Below are positions 11,001 through 26,000 of a DNA stretch of 64,000 bases, one piece after another (the stretch's first letter is position 1; the number at the start of each line of letters is the position of its first letter). The notes beneath the pieces are model-generated. The model was not told where the DNA came from, ran no database searches, and worked only from the letters and a program-made list of their open reading frames with translations. Source of the DNA: Primula veris (lineage: Eukaryota; Streptophyta; Magnoliopsida; Ericales; Primulaceae); contig OY821750.1 in the NCBI GenBank assembly GCA_963682055.1, forward strand, positions 30,140,402 through 30,204,401. The letters run 5' to 3'. The translations under genes were made by a program, and so were the position numbers.

Positions 11001-14000
11001 TGTAGCTTATTTACATACAAAATCTGATGAGGGGATTGAAGATACCCAAAATACCCTTGCTCAAGAAGGGTCCAAGTTGAGTAGGAGACAAAGACGGCTA
11101 CTTCAGCAAAGAAGAGGTCGGGCAGGGAAAGGGGTTATTTCTCAGGGGAATCTCGTCCCATCAGAACATAATAATTTTGACACCGATAATAATTTTCAAC
11201 AGCCTTCCTTAGATTCAAGTTCTATTCAACCAGGTGTCTATATGCCAAGTGAAACATATACTGAGGGGGCTTACCAGACAGATCACTCTGCTACTGTTGT
11301 TTCACCAGTTTCACCGTCGATGGATAATAGTGACAATATTGAGTCAGCTACACAACCGTCAGTTGATTCTGATGCAAATATGGCTGGTTTCCATAACACA
11401 GGTAATGTAAAAACAGAGGAGAGAGACGAAGAGAGAGAAAAATGGAAGATCTGTATAGTTTATTCATAAATAAAAAACTGGGTTTTCGCAATCCCTAAAC
11501 AAATTTATGGTGTATGAAAAAGGATGAAACACTTCCGTTGTTCTCCAATAGTGATAATCACTAACTAAAGATACAGTCCATCTCTTCATAGAATAACTGT
11601 TCATACCAACAGTTACATCTATTTAAATGAATAGTCAAAAATATATACACGTGCATACTAATAATTACTATTGTTGACATATTTAGCAATAATTATGTAA
11701 CTGGCCTTGTCTGCATCAACTTTGTAACATTAAATTCCATTTCCTATTTTCTGCATCAACAGGCATCCCTGTACCTGCTCAGATTGTCGTGGAGAATACA
11801 CCAGTTGGATCGGGCAGACTACTTTGTAACTGGCATGAATTTTGGCGAGCATTTAGTTTAGATCACAATCGTGCCGATTTGATCTGGAATGAGCGAACTA
11901 GACAAGAGCTGAGACAAGCATTACAAGCAGAGGTTCATAACCTAGACGTTGAAAAAGAACGTACCGAAGATATTGTTCCTAGAGGGGGAGAAACTTCGGA
12001 GGTATCTGGACAAGATGCTGTTCCACAAATATCATGGAATTATTCCGAATTTTTCATTAGTTACCGCAGTTTATCCAAAGAAGTTTGTGTTGGGCAATAT
12101 TATTTACGGTTACTGCTTGAGAGTGGTAGCACTGGCAGGGCACAAGATTTCCCCTTGCGTGACCCTGTTGCTTTTTTTAGAGCGTTGTATCACCGCTTCC
12201 TCTGCGATGCAGACACCGGACTTACGGTGGACGGCGCTGTACCCGATGAAATGGGTGCATCGGATGATTGGTGTGACATGGCGAGATTAGATGGGTTTGG
12301 AGGAGGGGGAGGATCTTCGGTTAGAGAGCTTTGTGCGAGAGCAATGACGATTGTGTATGAGCAGCATTATGGAACAATTGGGTCTTTTGAAGGGACTGCG
12401 CATATGACGGTTCTTTTAGATAGGACTGATGATAGAGCTTTGAGGCATCGTCTTCTTCTTCTTCTCAAGGTATGCCAATCTTTATCGTCAATTCTTGAGA
12501 TAAGATAAGCAAAAACGTGGCATACATTTTAGTTGTTTCATTTGAATGATTTGTCTCAGAATCCACTTCTTATAAGCATCTTTAATGCAAAATTAAATCA
12601 CTACTGTGAAAGGTTCGAGACAAGCAAATGACACTAGGTAAAATGTCCCAATAAGGTCTGGTTTATTTTTCTCATGACTTTATCTTTTTTTAATAGCGAA
12701 AAAGATACAAATAACATTCTAAGAATTTGCAAGCTTAGTTGAAGAAAACGGAGCCTTTGCTATCGTTTCCGTCGTCGGAACCGCCTCTGGCGTTTCCATC
12801 ATCAGAACGGCTGGGACACCGTTAGAACCGCCAGCGTTCTGTGGATTATAATCGTACTTTTCTTTGTTGATTGAGCATATAAGTTGTATAGTTGAGGTTG
12901 AATCCCAATTTGGGATGATAGATTGCAAGAATAGAGAAGTAATTTATGAACCTCCATTTTATTAGGATTTTTAAACTTACACAGTAGAGAGGGAAAACTG
13001 GAGGAGAGAGAGAGAGAGAGAGAGATAGTTCAGCGTGGTTAATTTTTTATTTTTTTTAGAAGTTTGATATATTACCAAAAAACCCAATAATTTTTAGAAC
13101 TTACATAAAGCACGTCTGGCTTGATAAAGGTAACATAAAAAGTTATAAAAAACTACAAAACGAACCCCAAATTTTAAAAGTGACACTTCTTTCCATAGTA
13201 AATATTAAAAATCCATTTTAGATGTTCATTAGAGCAAACCCGGTGCTAAACCTCTTGGCGCGGGGTAGATAGGCTTTCTTGCCTTTTTGCAAGATGTTGC
13301 TTCCCCGATTCTGAACACGTGACCCCAAGTCACATGGCTTTACTGTTGTGCCAAGGCTCTCTCTCATTAAAAAATATATAATAAAAATAATTTTCTCTAG
13401 CCTATTCAGACAGCGTTTCCTCACTTTTACAATCATCCGCTCCCACTTCGGTCCGTGCTCCTGCTTCGTGCTACTAAGGAAATACAATTTCAGTTCTAGG
13501 AAGGTTACTTATTCTAAATGCTGACTCTTTATAGACCTTTAACTTGAAGTTTTCTCTATTGATTACCCTTTATTAGATGGGCAATGCAATGACATAAAAA
13601 ACACTCGTATAAATAAAAAGGGCCGTGGTGGGACCATGCTTGAGGTCTATCGTTGAGACCCCCCTCTTTAATCTAACCGTTCAATTAGTTTCTCTTCACA
13701 TTGATTGTTCATAGAGACTGCTTACATCATTACCCTTTTTAGACGTGTCGGAATATGTGCCCTGGAAACAAGAGATTCACAATTCTGATTCTTTCACATG
13801 CCGTCCTTGGCACCAGTAATCAACATAGCTCAGAACTGATGTACATTTTTCTATACTCAATGCTTCATTTTACCATTTATACAGGTACTAATGAAAGTTC
13901 TATCAAATGTGGAGGCGTGTGTGTTAGTTGGAGGGTGTGTTCTAGCTGGCGATCTTCTCACAGCAGTTCATGAAGCTTCAGAAAGGACCGCGATTCCCTT

Positions 14001-17000
14001 ACAATCTAACTTGATTGCTGCTTCTGCGTTTATGGAGCCGCTCAAGGAGTGGATGTTTGTAGACAGGGAAGGCTCACAAGTTGGGCCTTTAGAAAAAGAT
14101 GCAATTAGAAGATTTTGGTCGAAGAAAGGTATTGAGTGGACGACAAGGTGTTGGGCTTCTGGTATGTCTGATTGGAAAAGGCTGAGGGATATTCGTGAGC
14201 TTCGTTGGGCTTTAGCTACTCGTGTTCCTGTTCTCACTCCGACCCAGGTATTGTTTCTCTCCCTTGAATGATGTGGTGGATTATCTTGCAGCTTTCGAGT
14301 GTACTCCCTATGTTCTGTTTTTCTGTCCACTGCGAATTTTAAATATTAAGAGATCATCAATTATTACTTTGTATGTTAGTTTATTTGACCAATATGCCCT
14401 ATAATTGACTCTTTCATAGATATGTGTCTGAAGCAAAAAAGGAAATTGTGTAAAACAACAAGTTTCTTTTTATGTTTGGTAAATGGACAAACAAACAGAA
14501 ACATTCCTAAAAGATAGTGGACTACCAAGAGGGAGAAGAGTAGTAATAGTCAGTGCTTGCATTTCATGATACTCTTGCTGGATGTATAATTTAGTTATGT
14601 ATTGAAGACGTGTCACAACTACAGATTTACAAGTATGCATAATTTCATTGTTGTTACGGCCCATATAACTATTCCCAATTAATGCGGGACAAGTACTAAG
14701 CTTAACGATTGTGATTGGTGAGTGGCAGCTGACAATTTATATTTGTTTGAACCAGATGTACATGGTGGTGCAATTGACAAATCTTTTTTAGATTGTCGAG
14801 ATATTTTGGCGACCTATGTTATATACTGCGATCATATGGAGCTGAACCTTAACTTTCTTGTCGTGGTGTTTTGTCCCCACGGCCAAACCTCAGAAAATAT
14901 AATGTGATTAAATTTTTTTTGACATTACAATTGGTGATTTATCACTGGTTCAGTATTTCATTTATCATTAGCTTATAGCCTTTAACCTTTTAGTAACTTT
15001 GCTCTAGGTTTCAGACGACTTGCATTCATTCTTTCATTGCATTCGCTCTTAAGGAATATTATAGCATTGACATGTGTGGACCTTGTTTCTTATCTTCTTG
15101 ACCCTCTACAGATTTCATTTTATTGTTTGCTCCTGCATGGTAGTAATGCTTAAAAAGAATGTGTCTTTTCTTATTTCTTCATATAATCGTTGTGATTTAT
15201 TTAATATATTGTCATTTTGTCTTCAGGTAGGGGAGGCTGCATTGTCGATATTGCACAGCATGGTATATGCACATTCGGATTTAGATGATGCTGGGGAGTT
15301 AGTTACACCTACTCCTAGGGTTAAGAAGATCTTGTCAAGTGCTCGTTGTCTTCCTCATATTGCACAGGTTATGATTTCTTTCATGCCTATCAGTTTTGCA
15401 AGGCATCTTTGTATAAATTAGATGCAAGGGATATTTATTGTTCTGATTGATTGGATAGTTTTGGGCTGGTCAAATGGCATATCATGTCAAATAAGATCAG
15501 TATGCATATGTTGTTTTGTCGTGTATTGTTTGACGATTAAAGTGATGCTGATACTCATGTAGGAGCTGCAAAATGAAGCTTTGTCCTTATAAGAAACTTT
15601 TTCTCTGGCATCCAAGTTTATGTGATGCGTGTGTAATTACAGTTTGGGAAGTATATATGTTGCAAAAAGTATAAAACTTACAATTATTTAATGTCGTTTG
15701 TGATAAATCAAAAACAATTAGCGACTTTCGTGAGTATGAATACAAATCCACCCAACATATGACTGAGCGTATTATATCAGATACCCTATAAATTTCAAAA
15801 AAGTTGGTAAAAGATGATGGTGATGTTACTGGAAGGGAAATATAGAAGAGATGGGGAGAAGAGATTTGAAATTTAACGACTCAGGGAAGTTGCATGTTAG
15901 AGAGAAGAGAGGGGATATGTGGGGTGAGAGATGGGGTTTCTTTGAAAATAACTAAAATATCTTCCAGATTCGTGATTGAGGGTGTTTTTGGTATGTAAAA
16001 AGTTACCTGGCTTCACAGAGAAACTGCCATTTAACCTCTTCATTTATTATATCTGTATAAAAGTTAGTTTTCCTACTTTATCAGAATATACCTTGCCATA
16101 GCTTATCTTGATTCTCATATGAAATACCTTTAGTTGATGTTGTTCCAGGAAAAAGGTCATTCATGGTTTGCCCTCGATGTAAGAAATTGGTTACCTGTGC
16201 CGAATTGCGATTTTTCTTCACATTGTATAGAACTAAAAACTGATTTTGACATGTCAGCATAACAGAGATATTTGATTTCAGTCTCTCTGTATAATGTCAT
16301 ATTCAACTCAAATCGAATATTTATTTAAACGATTAGTGTCATAATTAAAATTGTACGTCCACCACGAAATTACGTGCAACTTTGACCAACCAAAATCTCG
16401 TCTCTTAATTACCGAAATGAAAATTTCAAACATAGTTTAACAAACTTTGTGATTAACTTTTGAAAATTTCGTTTCGGCAATTTACATATGAGCTTTTTGC
16501 CGGTCAAAGTTGCATGTATCTTTTGTGGTGGACAAACAATTTTAAACGGAGGGAGTATGTTATCTGCTGAGTAGATTCCAATTAACAAGCGTCTCTGTTG
16601 AAAGTGTTCAGCAGCCCTCTTATGCCACATATGCTTAGTAACTTTCAAGTAAAAGGTATCGTAGTTGAAAGAAACTGATAGCATGCTTCTATACAAGAAG
16701 CCAGTTTTCTAACTTCTAGGAGTTACCCATTTAAATACTGTATACAAGCGCGTTTCATGAAATTGCTGTCTTGGTTTCTGATCCTTTTCTATGTAAAACT
16801 GTACTTCAAGCTTATTCTTTGTTTGTTTTCTTATTTTTGGACGTGTTTTTGAGTGGTTTGAGTTGTGGGCGAATGGTACTTCTATATTTTGTATTGTTGA
16901 TGTAACCAAGCCTAATAATGGGATAACTCTTGTAATACGTGAATATCCATTAATTGTACCACCTCCGTCTCAAATTAGATGTGAGTTTAATTTATCTGTT

Positions 17001-20000
17001 TTTAGAAAACATAATATCATAACGACTACATACGCATTTGTCAACAGAACCTCTCAATTAAGTCAAGTAAGGCCTTCTGTATTTGCACTAATTCCAATGA
17101 GGCACAAAATGAATTGTTTTGTAATTATTGTAACTACTATCTTGGGAAACTTCCATTTAATTTGGGATATCAACTGTTTCGGTACAGAGGCAGTATGCTT
17201 CATAAACTGGATTAAGGTATTTGTAACTAATATTTATTTTTGTTCTGTTATATTAGGCTATGCTTACAGGGGAACCGAGTATAGTAGAAAGCGCCGCTGC
17301 TCTTCTGAAAGCCGTTGTAACAAGAAACCCAAAGGCAATGATTAGGATGTACAGTACCGGTGCTTTTTATTTTGCTCTAGCATATCCCGGATCTAATCTC
17401 CTATCGATTGCCCAACTATTCTCATTAACTCATCTTCAACAAGCATTCCATGGTGGTGAAGAAGCTGCGGTTTCGTCTTCGTTACCATTAGCAAAGCGTA
17501 GCGTGTTGGGTGGGTTACTTCCCGAGTCTTTGTTGTATGTTTTAGATAGAAGTGGCCCATCAGCATTTGCAGCGGCGATGGTGTCCGATTCTGACACTCC
17601 TGAAATTGTATGGACCCACAAAATGAGGGCCGAAAATCTGATCCGCCAGGTAATAAAGGCTATATGTGCATGAGCGTGCATCTGTAAGATGTTTCCTCTT
17701 GCATTTTCACAACCTTTTATTTTTGTTATACAAGTCATTTTCGTAACCTCCCTACAATCCTGTAAGCGCATCCACTTCTACCTCTTTAACTTTAGGGTGT
17801 AATTTCAAAAATTTTATTTTTAGCTTCCCATTTAGGGTTTTAACAATTTTCCATCCTCATTATCAGGCTCCTTAAATTTTTAAATTCTAATTTGTTCTAA
17901 TCTTCCGAACCACTTTTTATTTGCTAATTTGTACCAACGTGTTACAACTAAGATGGTTCTCCATATAAATTCCAATTATAAATTTAATTAAGTAGTAGTT
18001 GCTTAACGAAATAATAACAGAACAGAAAGATACAACTACTGAGTGGGTTTAGATTAAACTATGGTTTGAATTATAAAAAAGCTTGCATATTGAAGTAACT
18101 TATAAAATAGTTGTTTTTCATGGATTGAAGTAGCTTATTTATTTGTGGTTGTGGATAGAGGTGTGGAGTTTTCAAATGGATATATGTTCTTTGGTAATGG
18201 GAAACAAAGAGATAGTTGAGAAATACTTGAATGCTTAAGCAGAGGGCATAAATCCTCTTATGTATTTAGGAATGCTTTTAACTAGAATGGATAAATTATC
18301 TTCATAAGGAACTGCCGGACAACAGATTTTTGGACGAAATCCCTAAAATCTGAATATATGGAGATGATATCATCTGAGGATTCTCTGAAAAATGATTTCA
18401 ATTGCATAATTCTTCATTCATTTTTCAGGTTTTGCAGCATTTAGGTGACTTTCCCCAGAAATTACCACAGCATTGCCATGCTTTGTATGATTATGCTCCT
18501 ATGCCCCCAGTAACATATCCTGAGCTGAAAGATGAGATGTGGTGTCACCGTTACTACCTTCGTAACTTATGCGACGAAATCCGATTCCCTAATTGGCCGA
18601 TAGTTGAACATGTTGAGTTTTTACAGTCGTTGCTGGTGATGTGGCGTGAGGAGTTGACACGTAGACCTATGGATCTTTCAGAGGAAGAAGCTTGCAAAAT
18701 TCTGGAAATTTCAATTGATGATGTATCTAAAGATGATGCACGCAAAAAATATTCCGTAGATATGAATGGGGAGATCCCCAATTTATCTAAACAAATTGAG
18801 AACATAGATGAAGAAAAATTGAAGCGGCAATACAGAAAACTTGCTATGAAGTATCATCCGGATAAAAATCCTGAAGGGAGGGAAAAGTTTCTTGCGGTGC
18901 AAAAAGCTTATGAACGTTTCCAGGTTTGTATTGGCTTCTGGGTTCATATTGTACACGTTTTTTCTTTTATCAATATTGTTGAAAAAGCTTTTGCAACTTT
19001 TTGATACATCATTTCTTAAACTTTATAGCAACAGATAACCATGTTATCTGATGACTAAGACGATTAGGCAACATTTTGTTCATCTAACGACTGACGTATT
19101 ATCTTCTCTTTGGAGAAGGAATCATGTTTTCTTTTAGTAGCTTTCTTAAATTATGAGGGTTTATTGTAGTACCATGTAGTAGATACGTTTATTGCTCAAG
19201 TTTTTGGTATATATAGGTTTTATGCTTGACTTTTAGTATATAAGCAATGCACTGACAATATGTGCAGTTCTTAGCAAGTACATAATCTGATTAATTATAT
19301 GTAGGCGACCATGCAAGGGTTGCAAGGTCCTCAATCATGGAGGTTGATACTTTTACTTAAAGGGCAATGCATATTGTATAGGCGATACGGTGATGTACTG
19401 GAGCCATTTAAATATGCTGGATATCCCATGTTAATGAATGCTGTCACAGTTGACAAAGATGACAACAACTTTCTCTCTCCTGATAGAGCGCCTCTCCTCG
19501 TTACAGCTTCAGAGCTCATATGGCTAACGTCTGTTCTCTTCTCTTGTTATTGTTTTTCTACATGGGTATTTTTATTTTTTTATATTATCAAAAATATAAC
19601 CAAATACAGCACCTTAGGTTTTGGTTAAGCTCAGATACGCCCCCACAGTTTGAATTGTAGTAACAAATAACCCTGGAATTCCTAATAATTTCAGTAATTG
19701 AATATGTAGCATCCACAGATATTTACATCACTATTACACACAACTTACGAAAAAGCATATTTAGGCCAGTTAATGATGTATTTTGATATCTATGCGGCTG
19801 TATGTGTTTGAATCTGAAATGTGTGGGGTGTGTTTGATTTTCAGTCAAACCTGAGGAAGTTTATCTTCGTTTTGGTACATTGAGAAGTGTATTTGATTAA
19901 TGATAAATGTGTGGTGTTTTGGGGGTCTTTGTTTTTTTTGTCGGTTTTGTTTTGGGGGACTTTGTTGTCCCTTGTTTATTTATTTACTCTTATATCTATA

Positions 20001-23000
20001 GATGTGCATCTTCTTCGCTCAATGGTGAAGAACTTGTGAGAGATGGTGGAATACAGCTACTTGGAAACCTTCTTTCACGTTGTATGTGTATTGTTCAGCC
20101 AACTACTTCTGCAAGCGAACCCTCTGCGATCATTGTCACTAATATAATGAAAACATTTTCTGCTCTAAGTCATTTTGAAAGTGCCAGAGCTGAGATACTT
20201 GAATTTTCTGGATTAATTGAAGATATTGTTCACTGTACTGAGCTTGAGCTCGTACCTGCTGCTGTTGATGCTTCCCTTGAGGCTATTGCTCGTGTTACTA
20301 TCTCTTCTGAATTACAAACTGCGTTGCTGAAAGCTGGTGCTCTGTGGTAAGCAGATTGTTTTACATTTTTTTACCTCTGAATTCCACTTCTGTCTCTTTT
20401 TCCTTTGATTTTGGGTTACTTACAAATTACAATATTGTACATCCTTCTATCATGATTTTTCTATGTAGTACACCAACAAACAGTTTTTGAATTAGTGCAG
20501 AGTGCACTAGACTTTTGTTTCCTTGCTTGTTTAGTTCACTCCCACAACTTGGTTCTATCAAATTGGATGCATGTGAATTCACATGGGTGTTTCCTGTTAC
20601 GATTAATTATAGTTCTTTTAATGGATACATCATGATTTTTCATTTGTAGTTTGTACATCTAGCCTGAAGAAAACGTGATAGGAGTGCACTAAATGAGAAA
20701 ACAACTTTTGGAAGTACTAATTAAATAGTTGTTCATTGGATTTACAAAATCAATAATTTGTACAACTGTTATTAACTTTTTTATTTCGAAATTTCATGGA
20801 GAGTTCTTGTCTATGTATCTCTCTGTTACTGAGATGTAATAAACATGCTTTAGGGTTTGAACTGAAAACTTGGGCTCTATTTTGGCTAAATATTGACAAA
20901 TTAATTCGTTTGGGTTAATAGTGTTGGGACCTGCTTCTTATTGTGGTATAATTGCTCTTTGAGCTTCCAACATCTGACCTTATTTGAAACCTTGCTACCA
21001 ACTTATCGTCAAGGGTCATAACCTGATAAAACATGCCAGCTTGACATATCAAACCTGTAGTTTTAGGTGGCAGTGTTCAGTGTTGTCATGTTTTAGAGGA
21101 AAGCTATATAAAACGGTATGTATAAGCTCAACATGTTGCCGATAAGATTATGCAATTTTGCCTATTTGTAAAATCATGTTGTAGACAAAAAAATGTCGTA
21201 GGGATATCTATACTAATGCTCATCCTTTCCATTTTGCTTTCGCTGATTGTATATATGAGTCGGAAAAAAATAATAAGATTTCAAATGATAAAGCATTCCC
21301 TCTCAAATTGCCTTTGCGTGCCAAAAAGTAACTATAACCTTACTGGTTCTCTCTCTGGGATTAATCAAATCGGTTTGCTCTACTTCGTGCTGCTCATCAG
21401 CTTATAATTATTACCAATCTACAAATTATGAATCGATTCGTACTGTATTTTTCGATTACGACAATATATGGAGTACTTGTCCACACAAATTGAATAAATA
21501 GTACACGAGCCACTATTCAAACTTCTAACAACTCGTAAGTTCTGATAGGTTGGTGTGCTGATTGTTTGTTTCTGAGTAGTTGTTTACTTATATTGGTGCC
21601 TAATTGTTCGATTTTTTTTTGTATATTGATCTGTAAATTAAGAATTTTGTTAAGTTGGTATATAAATTGTTTATAGCTGAATAGTTAGTGTATGAGATAA
21701 TTTTGTTATTTTCTTCTCAATACTGTAATAACATTGTATTTCGCGGGATGGTTAATTTTAGGTACCTTTTGCCTCTACTGCTTCAATATGATTCAACTGC
21801 TGAAGAATCAAACTCAAAAGAATCACATGGTGTTGGTGCTAGTGTTCAAGTCACGAAAAACTTGCTCTCTATGCGAGCATGTGAAGCATTGTCAAGGCTT
21901 AGTGGTTTAAGTACCGATGAGAATTCAACACCATATAACCAAACTGCAACAGATGCACTCACAGCTTTATTAACTCCCAAACTAGCCAGTTTGTTGAAAA
22001 ATCCATCTCCAAGAGAGTTATTGTTAAGACTTAACAGCAATTTGGAGTCTCCTGAGGCAAGTGCTTCCTATTAAAAAAAATATTCTTATTAATTTTCTCT
22101 GTATTCTTATAGGGTTATTATAGCTTTATTATTCTCTAAAAGAACAATGACCTGTCATCTGCAAACGTTTCCTGTTTTGTCTAGGAAAGAAAAGAAAGTG
22201 AAAAATTTCTAAAAACAAGAAAGTGACGGAAGAATCCTTGTTCCCCTTTACTTATCTGGACTGCGTATTGAGAGGGTTCGATGGTTTATGAAAAAAAGTT
22301 TCTTAGCGTTACCTAAACCAGGGGATTAGCTACATTACCTAGTGCCTTTTTTTTTATCTAGATAAATGTCTCATTTATTTTTAGAGCTTAATTGTCCTGA
22401 ATATAGTTATTTATGCAGATCCTTGAGAAGACGTGCAGAATGAACAACTATAAATATAAACCATGGTGTCTAAGATACATATGTTGGGAAACCATGTGCT
22501 GATTCCTTAAATTTTAATCACTCAGTGTACGAGGTTTTAGAGCTTAGACAGCCTATGCGTTGTAAATGATGTTCTCTGCATTTTACATTGACGATAACTT
22601 GGAAGAATACCTGGCAATACCCTTTTTTCACTTTGGATTTTGATAGGTTTCCTAATTTGTTGTTGCAGATTATTTGGAACTCCTCCACTCGAGCAGAATT
22701 GTTAAAGTTTGTGGACGAGCAGCGTGAAAGTCAAGGACCAGATGGGTCATATGACCTAAGAGATTCACATGGGTTTGTTTACGAAGCACTATCAAAAGAA
22801 CTACTAGTCGGCAATGTCTATTTAAGGGTTTACAATGATCAACCCGATTTTGAAATAAGCGAACCAGAAGCCTTCTGTTTCTCCCTCATCGACTTTATAG
22901 CCTCTTTAGTTTGCACTAATTCTTCTCTAGATTCTGATCTTCCTAAACATGCTGAAAATGGATCCGTTAATGGCGACCATGTTTCGGAAGATTCTGAAGT

Positions 23001-26000
23001 TATAACGGAAACCACAAATGTCGATACTGAACTTGTTAAGAAACTTCAATCTGGATTAAATTCCCTTCAGGTATTCTATGCAAGCTGTGAATGATCTTGT
23101 CTGCTATTTTCTGGAGGGAAATATATTTGTATACACCAAACTGCCAGCTTTTAACGATCTGTACACCTCGCTATTAAATTTTACAATCTTGTTGTCAATC
23201 AACACAAAACCGTACAATTAGTACAGCAATCTATTAAAATTATCATTTTAGGAATAATGGGACATCATCAAGTGTCACAATTAGTACACCATCACATCAA
23301 AATTCACAATTTTGACATTATTATACGTAAGTTATGACAATTAGTACATCAACGAGCCAACCTATCAGTATTCACAAGTGCAATAAAAGGTTTAAACTAC
23401 ACCCGCTATACTAAGTGTTCGATTTTATGTAGATTGGTGCTTAGTACACCTACTTATCAAACGGTTGCTGCTAATTTAGTGCTTTTGAGCTGAAACTTAA
23501 ATGTCGGTTTTTCTATATGTCCATTTTGCCATTTTGGTGTAGATTGGTAACTAAGTTGTGATATGTGATACTCCCCAGTCCCCTCATCCCTTTTTGTTTA
23601 GGGAGGATTCCATTTTGCTGCGTCCCGTTTTGTTTGGGCGCTTTCTGGTGTGATATTTTTCATTTTTACCCTTACTATTTTGCAAGTCCAATAAAATGGT
23701 GTTAACCGTAAAGGACAAATATGTAAAGTTAACTAAATAAACAAGTAATTACGGTGTTCCCTTCTATGTTTATGTTCCCCAAAGTTCCCAAACAATTTGG
23801 GACAGAGGGAGTAGTATGGTGTACTAATTGTTTTAAGAGTTAATTACCTTTTAGTGTTACTTTTCAAAAGTAATTCCCAAAAAGTCATAGTACCAAATAC
23901 TAATTCCCTTTTTTTTTGTATTATTCTATTTTTTATTTTGGATTTTTCTATTTTTTTTGTTCTGTTTTCACTGAAGTGAATGAGAGCGAAGTGATATTGA
24001 TATATAATCGCAATTGCAGAACTTGTTGACCAACAACCCGAATTTGGCATCCGTATTTTCCACAAAGGAAAAGCTTTTACCGCTTTTCGAGTGTTTTTCT
24101 GTTCTGGTGGGGACAGAGAGCAATATCCCCCTGCTTACGCTGACTATATTCTCTCTCTTGACCGCACATGCTCCGTGTTTGGAAGCAATGGTTTCGGATG
24201 GATCGAGTCTTCTTCTTTTACTACAAATGCTTCATTCTTCTCCTAATTGTCGTGAAGGTGCACTTCATGTGCTTTATGCTCTGGCGAGCACTTCTGAACT
24301 TGCTTGGGCTGCTGCTAAACATGGCGGAGTTGTGTATATACTTGAGCTCCTCTTACCAGTGCAAGGTAAACTTTAATGCCTATCCATGATAAAACATATT
24401 TTCGAAAAAGACAGAAGAAAAAATAAAATAAAATGTATAGATTTTATTTTTATTAATGAAATATAATCTTTAGTTAGTTTAATTATGCACAAGTGTAGCA
24501 ATTGGGATTAATTTCAGTATTTTTCTTTTTCATTTGGAAAGATGCAACTGTTATACAATAGAGGAAAACTTATGGTTTTGAAAACTAACATGCTTTTTTT
24601 TAAAATAAGAAAACTAACATCCTCAACTTCCGATTTTGTTCACTAATGATACATTTCTCAACGGTTTAGTATACTGAATGGGCGAAAGGTTATACATCGA
24701 GGATTAAAAACATATTTAATTGAGTACGAAATAGAAAAAACTTAATTGTGTTATCTTTTCTTTGTGTCACTAAATAATACCGACGGGCCCGACCTATGAT
24801 ATCTTTTCTCAAGCTGGTATACCATGTGTACTACAATGACCGAGAAATGCAATCATAGAAGTGAAAGGGTGTAACCGTTGCCTATAAGTACAACACATCT
24901 GTATGATTGTAAAACTCAATTTTAACTGTTGCCTATAAGTACACTGCGTCTGTATGATTGTAAAACTCATTTTTTTTTTTTTGAATAAGAATAAAATTTC
25001 CAAATTGATTCTTTCTCCTTTATTCTCCCGCTCTCTTATTCTCTCTCTTCTGCAGAGGAAGTTCCATTACAACAAAGAGCAGCAGCAGCTTCTTTATTAG
25101 GCAAGCTAGTTGGTCAGCCAATGCACGGACCAAGAGTTGCCATAACCCTAGCAAGATTTCTACCAGACGGGCTGGTATCTATAATTAGAGACGGGCCTGG
25201 AGAAGCAGTTGTTTGGGCTCTTGACCAAAGAACAGAGACACCCGAGCTTGTCTGGACATCAGCTATGGCAACTTCTTTGGCCGCACAACTTGCCACCATG
25301 GCATCGGATCTGTATCGTGAACAGATGAAAGGTAGAGTAGTTGATTGGGATGTGCCTGAGCAGGCGTCTGGTCAACAGGATATGAAAGATGAACCACAGG
25401 TATCGTCTTTTTTTATTATGTATTGAAATAGTTCTTGTACGAAATGTAATACTGAGCGCTAGATGTAGAGATGCTGTGATATTATCGAGTGTTTTACCAT
25501 CACAATGAGCCAATAGTAGGGAATATATTACTTTTGCATACAAACCTATTAGGTTTTAACAGTCAATACACCATTCGATTAAAATTGAAAATGTGTACAC
25601 CGGTAACAGATTTAACTCAAAAGCACTGGGAATGTATAATTGTTGGGCTATGCTGATGTAGTAAGCACCGATTTACATAAATTGAACTATTAGTACATCA
25701 TTAAAACCTAAAATGAAGTACTTGTAAATTGTGATGGTCTACTAATTGTTTGAGTTTGTGTAGATTGTTATCAATATTGTTAACTTTGGTAGGTTTTTGT
25801 ACTAACTGTGAACTTTAGTACATCATTGTAGCAATGCTATAATATCACCATATATTTTACCATTTGAGATGGAAATTTTCGTTCTTCTGTACCAAAAGGT
25901 TCTTTAAGTGTTGTATTAAGTTTTTGTTTATGCTACATTCTGTTCCTCGATAAAATTAGTTATCCTTGTTCCTAACCAGATGTACGTTGGTGATGTAGGT

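Noticed and set aside
16863..17345. 160-codon open frame across the start of GRV2 exon 12
   Set aside because: It reads the intron and then exon 12 in the wrong frame; the correct frame matches the conserved GRV2 protein.
18800..18923. A separate small DnaJ protein gene
   Set aside because: The J domain is in exon 13 and joins in phase to upstream and downstream GRV2 exons.
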